From Sorangium cellulosum (GTDB taxonomy: Bacteria > Myxococcota_A > Polyangia > Polyangiales > Polyangiaceae), in the NCBI RefSeq assembly GCF_004135735.1, contig NZ_CP012670.1:3245501-3309500 (forward strand): DNA of 64,000 nucleotides, read 5' to 3'. Positions 51,225-60,741 of the stretch are shown one piece after another. Each line of letters opens with the position of its first letter. Position 1 is the first letter of the stretch. The notes under the pieces are model-generated. The model was not told the DNA's origin. It ran no database searches and worked only from the letters and a program-made list of their open reading frames with translations. The translations under genes and the position numbers were made by a program.

Positions 51225-54200
51225 CTAGCCGTGGCACGCCCGCACGAACCCGCAGCGCAGCCGGCGGCACGCGTCGCTCGGCGCCCCGTCGAACCGGCCC
51301 TCGCCCGTCGCCTCGGCGAGGCGCTCCGCGAGCCGGGCGAGCTCGAGCTCGAACCGCGCGTGCTCGTCGTCGGCGATCGCCCCGCCCGGGCCCGAGGCCG
51401 TGAGCCACGCGGGCTCCTCGGCCGCGCCGAGGAACAGCACGCCCGCCCGGACCGGGCGGTCCGGGTGGCGCCTCCTCAGCGCGAGCGCGGCGGCGCGCAG
51501 GCGGAGCTCGTAGGGCGCGAGATCGGCCCGCGGCCGCGCGCGCTTGTACTCGATCACGTCGACGGAGCCGCCCGGGTGCAGCACCGCGCAGTCGATCGCG
51601 AGCGACAGCGCGAGCGCCGCCCCCCGCCGCTGCCCGGCCCTGGGGGCAGGGGGCTCCACGTCCAGCACGAGCGCCTCCTCGCGGACGAGCGTGGCCTCCT
51701 GGTCCCGCACCCGCCGCGCGTACGGACCCGAGAGGAAGCGCGCGATGCCCTCCGCGGTGCGCAGCGCGTCCGGGCTGCGCGACGAGAGCCCCTCGAAGGC
51801 GAGCCGCGCGAGGACGTCCGCGGCGTCCGTCGGCTCCCCCCAGCGCGCGCGCGGCCAGCGCTGGAGCACCCGGTGGGCGGCGCGGCCGGGGGGGCGCGGG
51901 TCCGCGCCGTCCTCGAGCTCGACCCGCTCCTCGCCCGGCAGCTCGGGCGGGCCCTCGACGTCGAACAGCCCGAGCTGGCCCTCACCGGCGGGCTCGCCGA
52001 TCCCGAGGAGGTGCCGGAGGCGGAAGCGGCGCGCGCACCCCTGGAACGTCGAGAGCGATGCGGCCGCGATCCGCACGATCTCTGCGCGCGCGGGCGAAGG
52101 CGACGGCGCCGCCCGGGGGAGCGGCGCGGCGCGCGCGTACGCGTCGGTGCCAGGGGCGGGCGGCCTCGCCTCCGCGAGCAGCGCGCGCGCGTCGAGCGTG
52201 GCGCCGATCGTGGCCGCGAGCGGGACGTCGGCGTCCGCGGCGCCGTCGGGCGCGGGGCGGGGCGCGGCGTCCGCGGCGCCGTCGGGCGCGGGGCGGGGCG
52301 CGGCGTCCGCGGCGCCGTCGGGCGCGGGGCGGGGCGCGGCGTCCGCGGCGCCCTTCAACGTGAGCCACGCCGAGCCGCTCCGCGGCCTGGCCGCGGTCCC
52401 GACGAGCACGAGCTCGCGGCGGGCGCGGGTGATCGCGACGTACGTGAGCCGCTGCCGCTCCGCGCGCTCCCGCGCCCGCACCTCGGCGCGCGCCGCCTGG
52501 AGCGCGGGCGTGCTGATGGGCAACGACGGCCCGAGCGCCGACGCCTCGGCGTCGTAGAGCGAGCCCGCGCGCGCCGGCCGGTCGCCGCGCCGCGCGTAAT
52601 GGCGCACGAGCAGCGCGGCAGGGCGGTCGCCCGCGGCGGGGACGTAGCTCAGGCCGGGCTGCGCCGCGCGGGGCTCCGCGTTCAGATCCAGGAGCACCAC
52701 GGCCGTGAAGTCGAGCCCCTTGCTGGCGTGGATCGTCGTGAGCCGCACGGCGTCGTCCTCGGGCGAGAAGACGGCGGCCTCGGGCTCGTCCGCGTCGTCG
52801 CGGATGCGGCGCTCGAGCCACCGGACGAAGCTCGCGAGCGAGCCCCCGCGCCGGCGGGCGATGGAGATGAGGCGATCGACGTTGCCGAGCCGGGCCTGGG
52901 CGCGGGGGAGCGCGGCGAGCACGCGGTCGAGGTCGAAGGCGGAGACCGCGGCGCGGATCGCCTCGCCGGGCGTGGCGCGGAGCGCGGCGCGGCGCACGCC
53001 GGAGAAGCGGGCGCGGAACGCCTCGAGCCGCTCGCGATCGGCCGCGGAGAGCCGCGCGAGCGCGGGGAGGGGGGGCGCGTCGCCGGGCTCGACGCCGTCC
53101 GGCGCGCGGCCCCCGTGCGCGGCGGCGGCGCTCGGCCAGCGGCCGAGGAGCGGGACCGTGAGGCCCCGGCCCGGCGGCGCGAGGATCGCGAGCGCCGTGT
53201 CCGAGAGCGCCACCACCGGGCCGCGGAGCACGGCGGCGAGCGCCAGGCGGTCGCGCGGGTCGAGCAGCAGGCGGAGGAGCGCGGCCACGTCGCGGATCTC
53301 GGCCGCGTCGAAGAGCGCGCGGCCCGCGACGACGTACGGCACCTCGAGCCGGGCGAGGGCGAGCTCGACGAGCGGGAGCGTGCTCCGGCGCCGGGCGAGC
53401 ACGGCGACGTCGCGGAAGCGCAGATCGCCGCCCGCGGGGCGCTCCCCCGCGTCTCCGCCCCCGCCGCGCACGCGCCGCGCGATGTAGGCAGCGGCGATCA
53501 GCGCCTCGCGCAGCGGTCCGCTCGCGTCCCGGACGAGGGCGTCGACCCCGTCGGGGGCGCCGCCCTCGTCCGCGATGAGCACGACCTCGGTCGGGCCCTG
53601 CGCGGCGCCGCCCCGCGCCGGCGCCGCGACGAGGTGCTCCGCCGCGCTGTACGCGATCTCGAACTCGCGCAGCGCAGGCCCTGCCGCGGCGGCGCTGTCG
53701 CGCTCGCCGCGCGCCTCGCCCGCGCCCCCCGCCGGCGCCGCGGGGGCGCGATCCTGGGCGAAGTCGCGCGCCGAGAACGCGTTGATGAACGCGAGCAGCT
53801 CGGGCGTCGACCGGCGGCTCTCGCGGAGCGCCACGAAGTCGGCGCTCGGCGCCGGGGACCACAGCGAGGGCGCGAGCTCGAGCGCGCGGCCCGCGGCGGC
53901 GCCCGCGAGCTCCGCGCAGACGCGGCAGAAGATCGAGACGTCGGCCCCGCGGAAGCCGTAGATCGACTGCTTCCGATCGCCGACCAGGAACAGCCCGTGC
54001 CCCCACAGGCCCGCCGCCGTGGGGGCGACGCCCGGAGGGCGCGCGAGGGCGGCGTCGCCCCGCTCGCGCAGGAGGTAGACGAGATCGCGCTGCACCGCGC
54101 TCGTGTCCTGGAACTCGTCGACGAGCAGCACGTCCACGGACTCGCGCACCGAGGCGCCGATCGCCGGGTCGTCGCGCAGGCCGTCGCGCGCGGCGCGCAG

Positions 54201-55328
54201 GAGATCCCCGAAGCCGAGGCCGCCCTCGGTGCGGCGGATGACCGCGAGGCGCTCGCGGATCTCTTCCAGCAGATCGAGGACCCGCGCCTCGACGCCCGAC
54301 AGCGCGGGCCCCTCGCGGAGGAAGGCGACGAGGTGCTGCGCCTTGTCCCGGAGGGTGTCGCCCGGCAGCGCCTCGCGGAAGGCGAGGAGCGCCTCGTCGG
54401 CCGGCGTGCACTTGCTCTTGTGCGGCTTGCGCTGCGTCAGGAGCTCGACGAGCGCCCCGCCCGCCTCGCGGGCGGGGAACGGCGCGCCGGGGCCCTCGCG
54501 GCCGAGCGCCGCGGCGAGGGCGGAGGCCGGCCCGCGGAACGCCGCGCTGCCGAGCGCCGCGCTCTCGGCCGCGAGCCGGTGGAGCTCCCGCGAGAGCGCG
54601 CGGGCCTCGGCGGCGTGATCCGAGAGGGCGAGCCTCCGCGGCGTGAGCCCGTCCTCGTCGAGCCGGTCGAGCAGCCGCGTGACCTCGCGCCGCGCCGCCT
54701 CCACGCCGCCCGTGGCGGCGACGAGCGCGCGCGCGGCCTCGGCGCGCTCGCCCCCCTCGGCGAGCGCGCGGCTCAGCGCCTCGTCGACCGCGAGATCGCT
54801 GAGCGCCTGCGCCTCCTCCTCGTCGAGGATCCGGGCGGAGGGCGAGAGCCCCATCGCGATCGCGTGCCGATCCACGATCTGCTTGGCCACGCCGTGGAGC
54901 GTGTCGATGCGCGCGGCGGGGAGCCGGGCGAGCGCGTCCTCCGCGCGCCGCCTGAGCTCGGCGAGGGGCGGCGCCGCGCCGCCGCCCGCGACGGCCCGCT
55001 GCCGCGCGCGGAGGATGTCGGCGAAGGGGATCTCCGCCTCGCCGTCCCAGCGGGCGATCTCCCGGAGCGAGCGCTCGATGCGGTGGGCGATCTCGCGCGC
55101 CGCGGCGCGCGAGAACGTCGTCGCGACGATGCGGTCGGGCGGCACGGGCGGCCCGGCGGTCGCGGCGTCGGGCTGGCCGAGCGACGTGAGGCCGAGCGCG
55201 AGCAGGACGTAGAGCGCCGTGAGGCGGTGGGTCTTGCCCGTGCCCGCGCTCGCGGCGACCACGACGTTGCGCCGGAAGGCGTAGATGAGCGCGTCGCCGT
55301 CGGCGAACGCGGCCGCGGCGGAGCTCAC
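51225..55328 (-). CDS. UvrD-family helicase/PD-(D/E)XK nuclease, AddA-like
   Basis: The 1367-residue protein has SF1A helicase motifs: Walker A AASAGTGKT (Lys32), IDTLHGVAKQIV, LLVDEFQDTSAVQ, GDRKQSIYGFRGAD, TTIHASKGLDF and YVAITRARREL. The C-terminal nuclease domain has LAIDCAVLHPGGSVDVIEYKR. This matches the AddA subunit of AddAB, the DNA double-strand-break processing enzyme. A Cys in QGCARRFRLRH and a final C-x4-C-x5-C (CRRLRCGFVRAC) may form a 4Fe-4S cluster, normally a feature of AddB. The GTG start overlaps the stop of the upstream AddB-like gene (4 nt). A 36-nt minisatellite lies in the linker before the nuclease domain. Confidence 0.9.
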   Translation of the reverse strand: MSSAAAAFADGDALIYAFRRNVVVAASAGTGKTHRLTALYVLLALGLTSLGQPDAATAGPPVPPDRIVATTFSRAAAREIAHRIERSLREIARWDGEAEIPFADILRARQRAVAGGGAAPPLAELRRRAEDALARLPAARIDTLHGVAKQIVDRHAIAMGLSPSARILDEEEAQALSDLAVDEALSRALAEGGERAEAARALVAATGGVEAARREVTRLLDRLDEDGLTPRRLALSDHAAEARALSRELHRLAAESAALGSAAFRGPASALAAALGREGPGAPFPAREAGGALVELLTQRKPHKSKCTPADEALLAFREALPGDTLRDKAQHLVAFLREGPALSGVEARVLDLLEEIRERLAVIRRTEGGLGFGDLLRAARDGLRDDPAIGASVRESVDVLLVDEFQDTSAVQRDLVYLLRERGDAALARPPGVAPTAAGLWGHGLFLVGDRKQSIYGFRGADVSIFCRVCAELAGAAAGRALELAPSLWSPAPSADFVALRESRRSTPELLAFINAFSARDFAQDRAPAAPAGGAGEARGERDSAAAAGPALREFEIAYSAAEHLVAAPARGGAAQGPTEVVLIADEGGAPDGVDALVRDASGPLREALIAAAYIARRVRGGGGDAGERPAGGDLRFRDVAVLARRRSTLPLVELALARLEVPYVVAGRALFDAAEIRDVAALLRLLLDPRDRLALAAVLRGPVVALSDTALAILAPPGRGLTVPLLGRWPSAAAAHGGRAPDGVEPGDAPPLPALARLSAADRERLEAFRARFSGVRRAALRATPGEAIRAAVSAFDLDRVLAALPRAQARLGNVDRLISIARRRGGSLASFVRWLERRIRDDADEPEAAVFSPEDDAVRLTTIHASKGLDFTAVVLLDLNAEPRAAQPGLSYVPAAGDRPAALLVRHYARRGDRPARAGSLYDAEASALGPSLPISTPALQAARAEVRARERAERQRLTYVAITRARRELVLVGTAARPRSGSAWLTLKGAADAAPRPAPDGAADAAPRPAPDGAADAAPRPAPDGAADADVPLAATIGATLDARALLAEARPPAPGTDAYARAAPLPRAAPSPSPARAEIVRIAAASLSTFQGCARRFRLRHLLGIGEPAGEGQLGLFDVEGPPELPGEERVELEDGADPRPPGRAAHRVLQRWPRARWGEPTDAADVLARLAFEGLSSRSPDALRTAEGIARFLSGPYARRVRDQEATLVREEALVLDVEPPAPRAGQRRGAALALSLAIDCAVLHPGGSVDVIEYKRARPRADLAPYELRLRAAALALRRRHPDRPVRAGVLFLGAAEEPAWLTASGPGGAIADDEHARFELELARLAERLAEATGEGRFDGAPSDACRRLRCGFVRACHG
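52240..52350 (-). repeat. In-frame 36-nt minisatellite in the AddA-like linker
   Basis: Three near-perfect 36-nt copies encode AAPRPAPDGAAD between the helicase and nuclease domains. Confidence 0.8.
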
Positions 55329-58300
55329 GCGACCTCCTCCGCGGCCTCGTCGGTCGGCACGACGGCGGGGCGCCGGCACACGTCGCGCGCGTCGCAGCGC
55401 GCGCACAGCGTCGGCTGCGCGGGCCGCGGCGCGGCGCGGCCCTGCCAGAGCGCGACGACCGCCGCCCGCGCCGTCCGCGCGGCCTCTGCCCAGCCCTCGG
55501 CGAGCGCGCGCTGCTCCTCGTCCGAGCGCGGCCACAGCTCGACGAGCCCGCGCTGGCGCACGCCGACGTAGACGGCGCGCACCTCCTCCGCGCCCAGCGC
55601 GCGCGCCGCGATGGCGCTGTAGAGCGGCAGCTGGAGCGCGCGCCGCCGCTCCTTGGCCTCGGGGAGCCTGCCGGTCTTGTAGTCGACGACCCGCACGACG
55701 CGCTGGTCGGTCGAGCGATCGATCCGGTCGATCTGGCCGTCGACCCACAGGCTCGGCGCGGGGTCCGCGCCCGCCTCGTCGTCCGAGGGGGGCAGCTCGA
55801 GCGGCCGCCACGGGCGCGGCTCGCCGGCGCCGAAGCGCCGCTCGGCCAGGAAGAAGCGGAGCTCCGGCGAGGTCGCGTCCTCCCCGTCGAGGGTCCGGAC
55901 CACGACCGCCATGACGTCCGCGATCGCCTTCTCGACCGCCTCGCGGCGGAGCGGGGCCATGGGCGCGGAGAGGCCGAGCGCCGCCTCGGCCGCGGCGCGC
56001 GCCGCGGCGAGCAGCTCGGCCGGATCGCGGTCCGGGCCGAGCTCGCGCAGCGCCTCGAACGCGGCCTGCAGGGCGCGGTGGATCAGCGTGCCGCGCTCGC
56101 GCGCGTCGGCCGACTCGGCGAGGTCCTCGGCGCGGCGCACGTGCAGCACGCGGCGGGCGAACGCCGCGAAGGCGCAGCCCACGGCGCGCTCGATGTGGGT
56201 CACCGCGATCGGCCGGTCGGGGTGCGCCCCGCCGATCGCGGCCCGGAGCTGCGCCCCGAGCGCGGGGTCCTCGTCCAGGGCGACGCGCCCCGTGTGCGGA
56301 TCGATCGGCGCGCGCGGGTCGAGGAAGAAGTCCGCGCGGGCGCGCTCGATCCGCGCCCGCTCCGCGATGTCCGGCGCCGGCCGCGCGCCGCCGGCGAGGG
56401 CGATGAGCTCCGCGTCGCGCGGCGCGAGCACCGCCGCGTCCGGGGCGACGCGCGAGGCGGGCTCCGTCCGCTGCCGGGCGCCGGCCGAGGCGGCGGCCGC
56501 GAAGACCGGGTGGGGCTCGTTTGGCTCGCTGTCGTCCCCGCGCGTGAAGCAGAGGGCGACGCTCCGGGCACCGGCGAGCGCCCAGCCGAGCTCCGCGCGC
56601 CCGGCCGCCTGCCGCTCGCGCGCCGACGCCGGGCGGCTCGGCGCGGGCAGCCGGGCGCGCAGCGCCTCGCCGAGCAGGCCCTCGTCCGCGCCCGGGCCGC
56701 CGCCGTAGGCGCGCGCGTCGAGCCCGGTCACCACCACGAGGTCGTGATCGAGCGCCGTGAAGCCGGCGGCCACGTCGACGCGCACGGCGCCGGCGCGGCC
56801 CGCGTCGCCGCGCGGCCCCGCGCCCTGCTCGGCCGCGGCGCGCTCGAGCTCCGCGAGGACCTCCGCCACGGTGGCGGGGCGCTCCTCGCAGCCGAGGTCG
56901 CGGGCCGCCCGCGCGAGCGCCTCGGCCTGCTCGCGGACCGCGCGCGCCGCCCGCGCGCCCTGGCCCATCGCCTCGAGGGCGATCGCGCCGGCGCCCCGCC
57001 GCTCGCCGCGCAGCGCGGCGCGGAGCTCCTCGACCCCGGGCTCCCCGAAGCTCAGCTTGTCGAGCAGCGACAGGAAGCGCCGCACGATCTCGGGCCGCGT
57101 CGTCGCCTCGCCGATCCAGCGCGCGCTGGCGAGCAGCCTCTCGAGCGCGTGCGGCATCCAGGCCTCGTCGTCGTCGCGGTGCGCGTCGCCCGCGCGGGCG
57201 GGCGCCTCCATGCCGAGGTCGAGCTCGGCCTCGGGCGGCGCCTCCCGCCCGAGCGCCCGCGGCGGGCCCGCGCGGCGGGCGGCGACGACGGTGAGGAGGG
57301 CGTCGATGAGCAGCCGGCCCGTGCGATCCACCTCGACCGGGACGTCGCGCAGCCGGTGGGCGAGGTCGACGGCGCGCCGCTCCGCGTCGGCGGCGGAGGC
57401 GCGGTCCATCCAGGCGCCGGCGTGGACCCCGGGCGCGCGGAGGATCTCGATCGCCTGCTCGCGGCGCACCGGGCCCACGGCGAGGCGGAGGATCGCGAGC
57501 GCGACGCGCCCGTCGGGGCAGCCCGCGGCGGAGCGGCCGCGCGGCTCCGAGGAGCGGACGCCCGCGTCGGCCAGCGCGGCCCGGAGCGGCTCGAGCGCGG
57601 CGTCGTCGAGCGCGGGGACGACGACGGCGATCCGCTCGGGGGGGATCCCGCGGCCGAGCGCCGCGGCGACCTCGGCCGCGGCGGCGCGCGCTTCTCCCTC
57701 CGGGGTCCTCGCGCCGATCGCGGCGAGCGGCTCCGCGTCGCCGCCGGGGATCCAGGCGATCTCCGGCGCGTCCTCGAGCGAGGCCCAGCGGCGCTCCAGG
57801 AGGTCGGCGAGCGGCGCCGCGTCGTCGCCCGCGAGGGCGGGCAGCTCGACCGTCACGCCGCGGCCGCCCGCGGCGCGGACCGCGGCGTGGAGCGCCTCGA
57901 CCCAGGCGAGATCGTCGGGCTCCCAGGCGACCGCGCCGCGGATCGTGACCTCGCGCGGCAGCGGCGGCGCGCCGGACGGGCCGGCGGCGCGGAGCGCCCG
58001 CGCGAGCAGGGAGCCCGCGCAGCGCGGGTCCACGAGGCGCGCCGCCCGCAGCGCGGCGTCCGCCCGCTCGAGGACGTCGGCGAGCGCGCTCGCGGAGGAG
58101 GCGCCGAGCGCCCGCAGGTCCGCCGGGGTGGTGCCGGCGCGGCGCAGGCTCCCGACGGCGCGGTCGAAGGCGTGCGCGAGCGCGACGCGCGCGGCCGGCT
58201 CGGCCGGCTGCCGCAGCCGGCCCGGCGGCAGCGCGTCGAGCGCGAGCCGCGTGGCGAGGCGGGTGGCCTGCGGGCTCGCGATGGCGACCTCCGGCGCCAG

Positions 58301-58438
58301 CACCGCGAGCGCCTCGGAGACGAAGCTCCACCGTGAACGGATTTCCTGGCCTGCGGCGCGCGCGTCACGTGCGGCGGCGAGCTCGCGCTCGACGTGCCGT
58401 TCGGTCGGGACGATGAGGAGCGAAGTCCTGGTCACCAC
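55325..58438 (-). CDS. PD-(D/E)XK nuclease family protein, AddB-like
   Basis: The 1037-residue protein has an inactive-helicase-like N-terminal part (SLLIVPTERHVERELAAARD, with no Walker A) and a RecB-type nuclease domain. The nuclease has an early Cys in VGCAFAAFARRVLHVR, ERGTLIHRALQAAFE, the catalytic LWVDGQIDRID and VVDYKTGRLPE, and a final C-x2-C-x5-C (LCARCDARDVC). The Cys set is the AddB-type 4Fe-4S signature. Together with the downstream AddA-like protein it should process broken DNA ends for RecA. The N-terminal half is diverged, so Chi-like recognition is not assured. The start is GTG at 58438. Confidence 0.87.
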   Translation of the reverse strand: MVTRTSLLIVPTERHVERELAAARDARAAGQEIRSRWSFVSEALAVLAPEVAIASPQATRLATRLALDALPPGRLRQPAEPAARVALAHAFDRAVGSLRRAGTTPADLRALGASSASALADVLERADAALRAARLVDPRCAGSLLARALRAAGPSGAPPLPREVTIRGAVAWEPDDLAWVEALHAAVRAAGGRGVTVELPALAGDDAAPLADLLERRWASLEDAPEIAWIPGGDAEPLAAIGARTPEGEARAAAAEVAAALGRGIPPERIAVVVPALDDAALEPLRAALADAGVRSSEPRGRSAAGCPDGRVALAILRLAVGPVRREQAIEILRAPGVHAGAWMDRASAADAERRAVDLAHRLRDVPVEVDRTGRLLIDALLTVVAARRAGPPRALGREAPPEAELDLGMEAPARAGDAHRDDDEAWMPHALERLLASARWIGEATTRPEIVRRFLSLLDKLSFGEPGVEELRAALRGERRGAGAIALEAMGQGARAARAVREQAEALARAARDLGCEERPATVAEVLAELERAAAEQGAGPRGDAGRAGAVRVDVAAGFTALDHDLVVVTGLDARAYGGGPGADEGLLGEALRARLPAPSRPASARERQAAGRAELGWALAGARSVALCFTRGDDSEPNEPHPVFAAAASAGARQRTEPASRVAPDAAVLAPRDAELIALAGGARPAPDIAERARIERARADFFLDPRAPIDPHTGRVALDEDPALGAQLRAAIGGAHPDRPIAVTHIERAVGCAFAAFARRVLHVRRAEDLAESADARERGTLIHRALQAAFEALRELGPDRDPAELLAAARAAAEAALGLSAPMAPLRREAVEKAIADVMAVVVRTLDGEDATSPELRFFLAERRFGAGEPRPWRPLELPPSDDEAGADPAPSLWVDGQIDRIDRSTDQRVVRVVDYKTGRLPEAKERRRALQLPLYSAIAARALGAEEVRAVYVGVRQRGLVELWPRSDEEQRALAEGWAEAARTARAAVVALWQGRAAPRPAQPTLCARCDARDVCRRPAVVPTDEAAEEVA

Positions 58439-58919
58439 CGCGAGACGGCCGGGGGCCGCTCCTGGGCAGCGCGCGCCGGTGCGCCTGAGTGCTCATCCGG
58501 CAAGGGAAACCTCACCGGGGACGCTTTACTTCATGCATCCGTCCCCTCGCAACCTCCGCCGGGCACATGGCATGTTGATGAAGCCCCGCGGAATGTGGGA
58601 ATTCCTGTGGGAAGATCGGAAAGCGTGTTGAAAACCTGGCTGAGGAGGAGGGCCGTCCGGGCCGCGAGCCTCTCCAGGACCGCGTGATTGCACGCGAGGC
58701 GGCGAGTCGACGCACGCCCAGGGCGAACCGTGGTTCTCAACAAGCTCAGCGGTGCTGGGCGGCAGCGCGCCGGCGAGGGAGCTTTGCGGCGGGGATCGCG
58801 GTCGGGCGCGGCGGCAAGCCGCGGAGGGGAGACGCGCAGCGAGGGTTCGGGAGGCGCCCGAGCGCCTGGAGCGACGCGGTTGCCTATCGGGAGGCGCCCG
58901 AGCGCCTGGAGCGACGCAG
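58439..58919. other. 481-bp gap with a 30-bp direct repeat
   Basis: No supported gene. A 30-bp direct repeat CGGGAGGCGCCCGAGCGCCT plus GGAGCGACGC occurs at 58848-58877 and 58888-58917, the second ending 2 bp before the stop of the next gene. The stretch 58540-58660 is lower in GC and contains a 70-codon minus-strand frame and a 32-codon plus-strand frame, neither convincing. Confidence 0.45.
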
Positions 58920-59744
58920 CTACCGGCTCGCCATGTCCTCGTGCCGGCGGACGCGGTCGTCGCGGGTCGGCGCATCCGCCGGTGTCTCGGCGGCCGCCGT
59001 CGGGCGTTTCTCGCTGCCCTGTGCGGCCGGGGCGGAGCGGCCCGGGGCCGTGGCGGGCGCGGGCGCGCTCTCGGCGGGGCGCGCCGATCCGCTGGAGGCG
59101 GCGGAGGCCGAGGTGGTCGAGCGCGCGCGCGCAGGGGCCGCGGCCTGCGCGCGATCGCGCACCGCGGTCACCGCCTTCTCGGCCGCCCTGACGAGCTGCG
59201 CGGTGACGGCCGAGGGGGGGAAGGGGAGCTTCGGGTCGACGAGGAGCTCGAGCTTCAGGATGGTGTGGTGTTCATCGACGGCGCGGAGCCGCCAGCGGGC
59301 GCGGAAGTCGGCGACGTTGCCGCGCTTGAAGCGGCCGGAGATCACCTCGTCGGCGCCGTCCCGGGTGGGCGGCGACATGTCGGCGACGGTCCAGATGCGC
59401 GCGGCGCCGTGCAGGATCGGCACCTGGAGATAGACCTCGCTCCTGCCCTTGCGCTTCGCGAGCACGCGGCTCTGGTCGAAGGGGCGGAGGAACGTCTTGT
59501 AGCTGCCGTACGCGGTGACGATCTTCCGGACGGCCGGGAGGGGGGCTCTCACGAGGATCGCCGCGCCGCCGGTGTCGATCGCGGAGGCCGGTCCCGTGGT
59601 CTTCAGCGTGTAGCGGAGCGCTCTCCCGAGCGCCGCGAGCTTCTCCGACTCGGCGTCGGCGGCGCGGGCCGCGCGCGGCGAGAGCGACAGGGCCAGGACG
59701 GCGAGCGAGAAGGCGATCAGGGACAGGGTCCACGGCTTTTTCAT
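58920..59744 (-). CDS. Secreted START/SRPBCC-fold protein
   Basis: The 274-residue product has a signal peptide (LSLIAFSLAVLALSLSPRAARA). A polyketide-cyclase/START-like domain at about 30-190 has the helix-grip pattern: AILVRAPLPAVRKIVTAYGS, FLRPFDQSRVLAKRKG, VYLQVPILHGAARIWTVADM, FRARWRLRAVDEHHTILKLE and a long last helix VTAQLVRAAEKAVTAV. A disordered Ala/Ser/Pro tail of about 75 residues ends the protein. Such domains bind hydrophobic ligands, and a periplasmic lipid or pigment carrier role is possible. AGGAGA precedes the ATG. Confidence 0.82.
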   Translation of the reverse strand: MKKPWTLSLIAFSLAVLALSLSPRAARAADAESEKLAALGRALRYTLKTTGPASAIDTGGAAILVRAPLPAVRKIVTAYGSYKTFLRPFDQSRVLAKRKGRSEVYLQVPILHGAARIWTVADMSPPTRDGADEVISGRFKRGNVADFRARWRLRAVDEHHTILKLELLVDPKLPFPPSAVTAQLVRAAEKAVTAVRDRAQAAAPARARSTTSASAASSGSARPAESAPAPATAPGRSAPAAQGSEKRPTAAAETPADAPTRDDRVRRHEDMASR

Positions 59745-59902
59745 GGGCTCTCCTGCGCGAGCGGCGTCCGTCGATGGGGGCCGCGGCGCGCGCGTGCGCC
59801 TCGGGCATCAAGGACGCGACCTCCCAACAGGGTACTCGCTGCGCGCGGGGCCGCACGCCTGCACATTACAGAAATCGTGCGCTGGTCGGCGGAGGTCGGA
59901 AT

Positions 59903-60496
59903 TCAGCGCTCGACGTCGGAGCGCTTCGCGGCTGCCCCGCGCTGCGCGGCAGCGCCGCCGTCCTCGGCGGCGCTCGCGCTCTGCCCGCCGGCATCGGCGT
60001 CGGGCTCGGGGGGCGCCGTGGGCGGGCGCACGGAGCGCTCCCCGGGCTCCTCGTCGAGAGGGGCCATCTTGCACGAGCCGTCGAACTGCACGCCGCGATC
60101 GATGAAGATGGCGGGCGCGTGCAGGGCGCCGGTCACCTTCGAGGGGGCGTAGAGCTCGATGGCGTCGCGGGCGCGGATGCTCGCCTGGACCTCGCCGCCG
60201 GTGACGATGCACGTCACGACGTGGATCTCGCCGATCACGAGCGCGCCCTCGCCGATGACGAGCACGTCCTCGCCGCGGATCTCGCCGCGGAAGCTGCCGT
60301 CGATGCGCACCCGGCCCTCGAAGAAGAGCTTGCCCTCGAAATGCGTGCCGCGGCCCAGGAGGGCGTTGATCTCGGTGGGACGCTGGCCGCCCGCGTCCTC
60401 GCCGCGGGGGCTACCGGGGGATCGCGCCGAGAGGGGCGAGTCCTTGTCGCCCGGGAAGGGGGTCGGCTCCATGGCCCGATGGCTTACTTCAGCCAT
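59903..60496 (-). CDS. Bactofilin
   Basis: The 197-residue protein has the bactofilin beta-helix at about 45-145: LLGRGTHFEGKLFFEGRVRI, DGSFRGEIRGEDVLVIGEGA, LVIGEIHVVTCIVTGGEVQA, SIRARDAIELYAPSKVTGAL. Pro/Ala-rich flexible ends flank it. Bactofilins polymerise without nucleotides into filaments that organise envelope or chromosome position, and myxobacteria have several. The start is not certain (ATG 60496 or a GTG 6 nt upstream). It is divergent from the beta-barrel gene, sharing a lower-GC 245-bp promoter region. Confidence 0.9.
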   Translation of the reverse strand: MAEVSHRAMEPTPFPGDKDSPLSARSPGSPRGEDAGGQRPTEINALLGRGTHFEGKLFFEGRVRIDGSFRGEIRGEDVLVIGEGALVIGEIHVVTCIVTGGEVQASIRARDAIELYAPSKVTGALHAPAIFIDRGVQFDGSCKMAPLDEEPGERSVRPPTAPPEPDADAGGQSASAAEDGGAAAQRGAAAKRSDVER

Positions 60497-60741
60497 CGTC
60501 ACATTCGCAACGGGGGCGCGCGTCAGCCGGGTAACGCGTCACGCCGGGATGGGTGAAAATTATCAATGTTTTCGGTTATTTGTGCCTTGTATGGCGCGGG
60601 GTACGTTTTCTGCAAAGGAGGCGGGCCGAGCAGCTTTCCCGGTGCGTCGACGTGCCGGGCGACACGCGAGGCGCGGGCGGGCCGTGGGCCGAGCGCGCGG
60701 TGGGCGGTGAGGGTCCGAGGCGACCAGGAGAGGGAGCGGAG

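Noticed and set aside
50436..55571. 1711-codon frame across the end of lon and the AddA-like gene
   Set aside because: No motifs. Both true genes have full sets of family motifs in other frames.
58531..58743. 70-codon minus-strand frame in the gap upstream of the AddB-like gene
   Set aside because: No ribosome binding site, no family resemblance, and the start is Arg-rich. Kept only as a low-likelihood candidate.
60541..60610. Specific -35/-10 pair upstream of the beta-barrel gene
   Set aside because: The stretch is A/T-rich and probably contains a promoter, but no pair of hexamers with acceptable spacing stands out, so no box is annotated.
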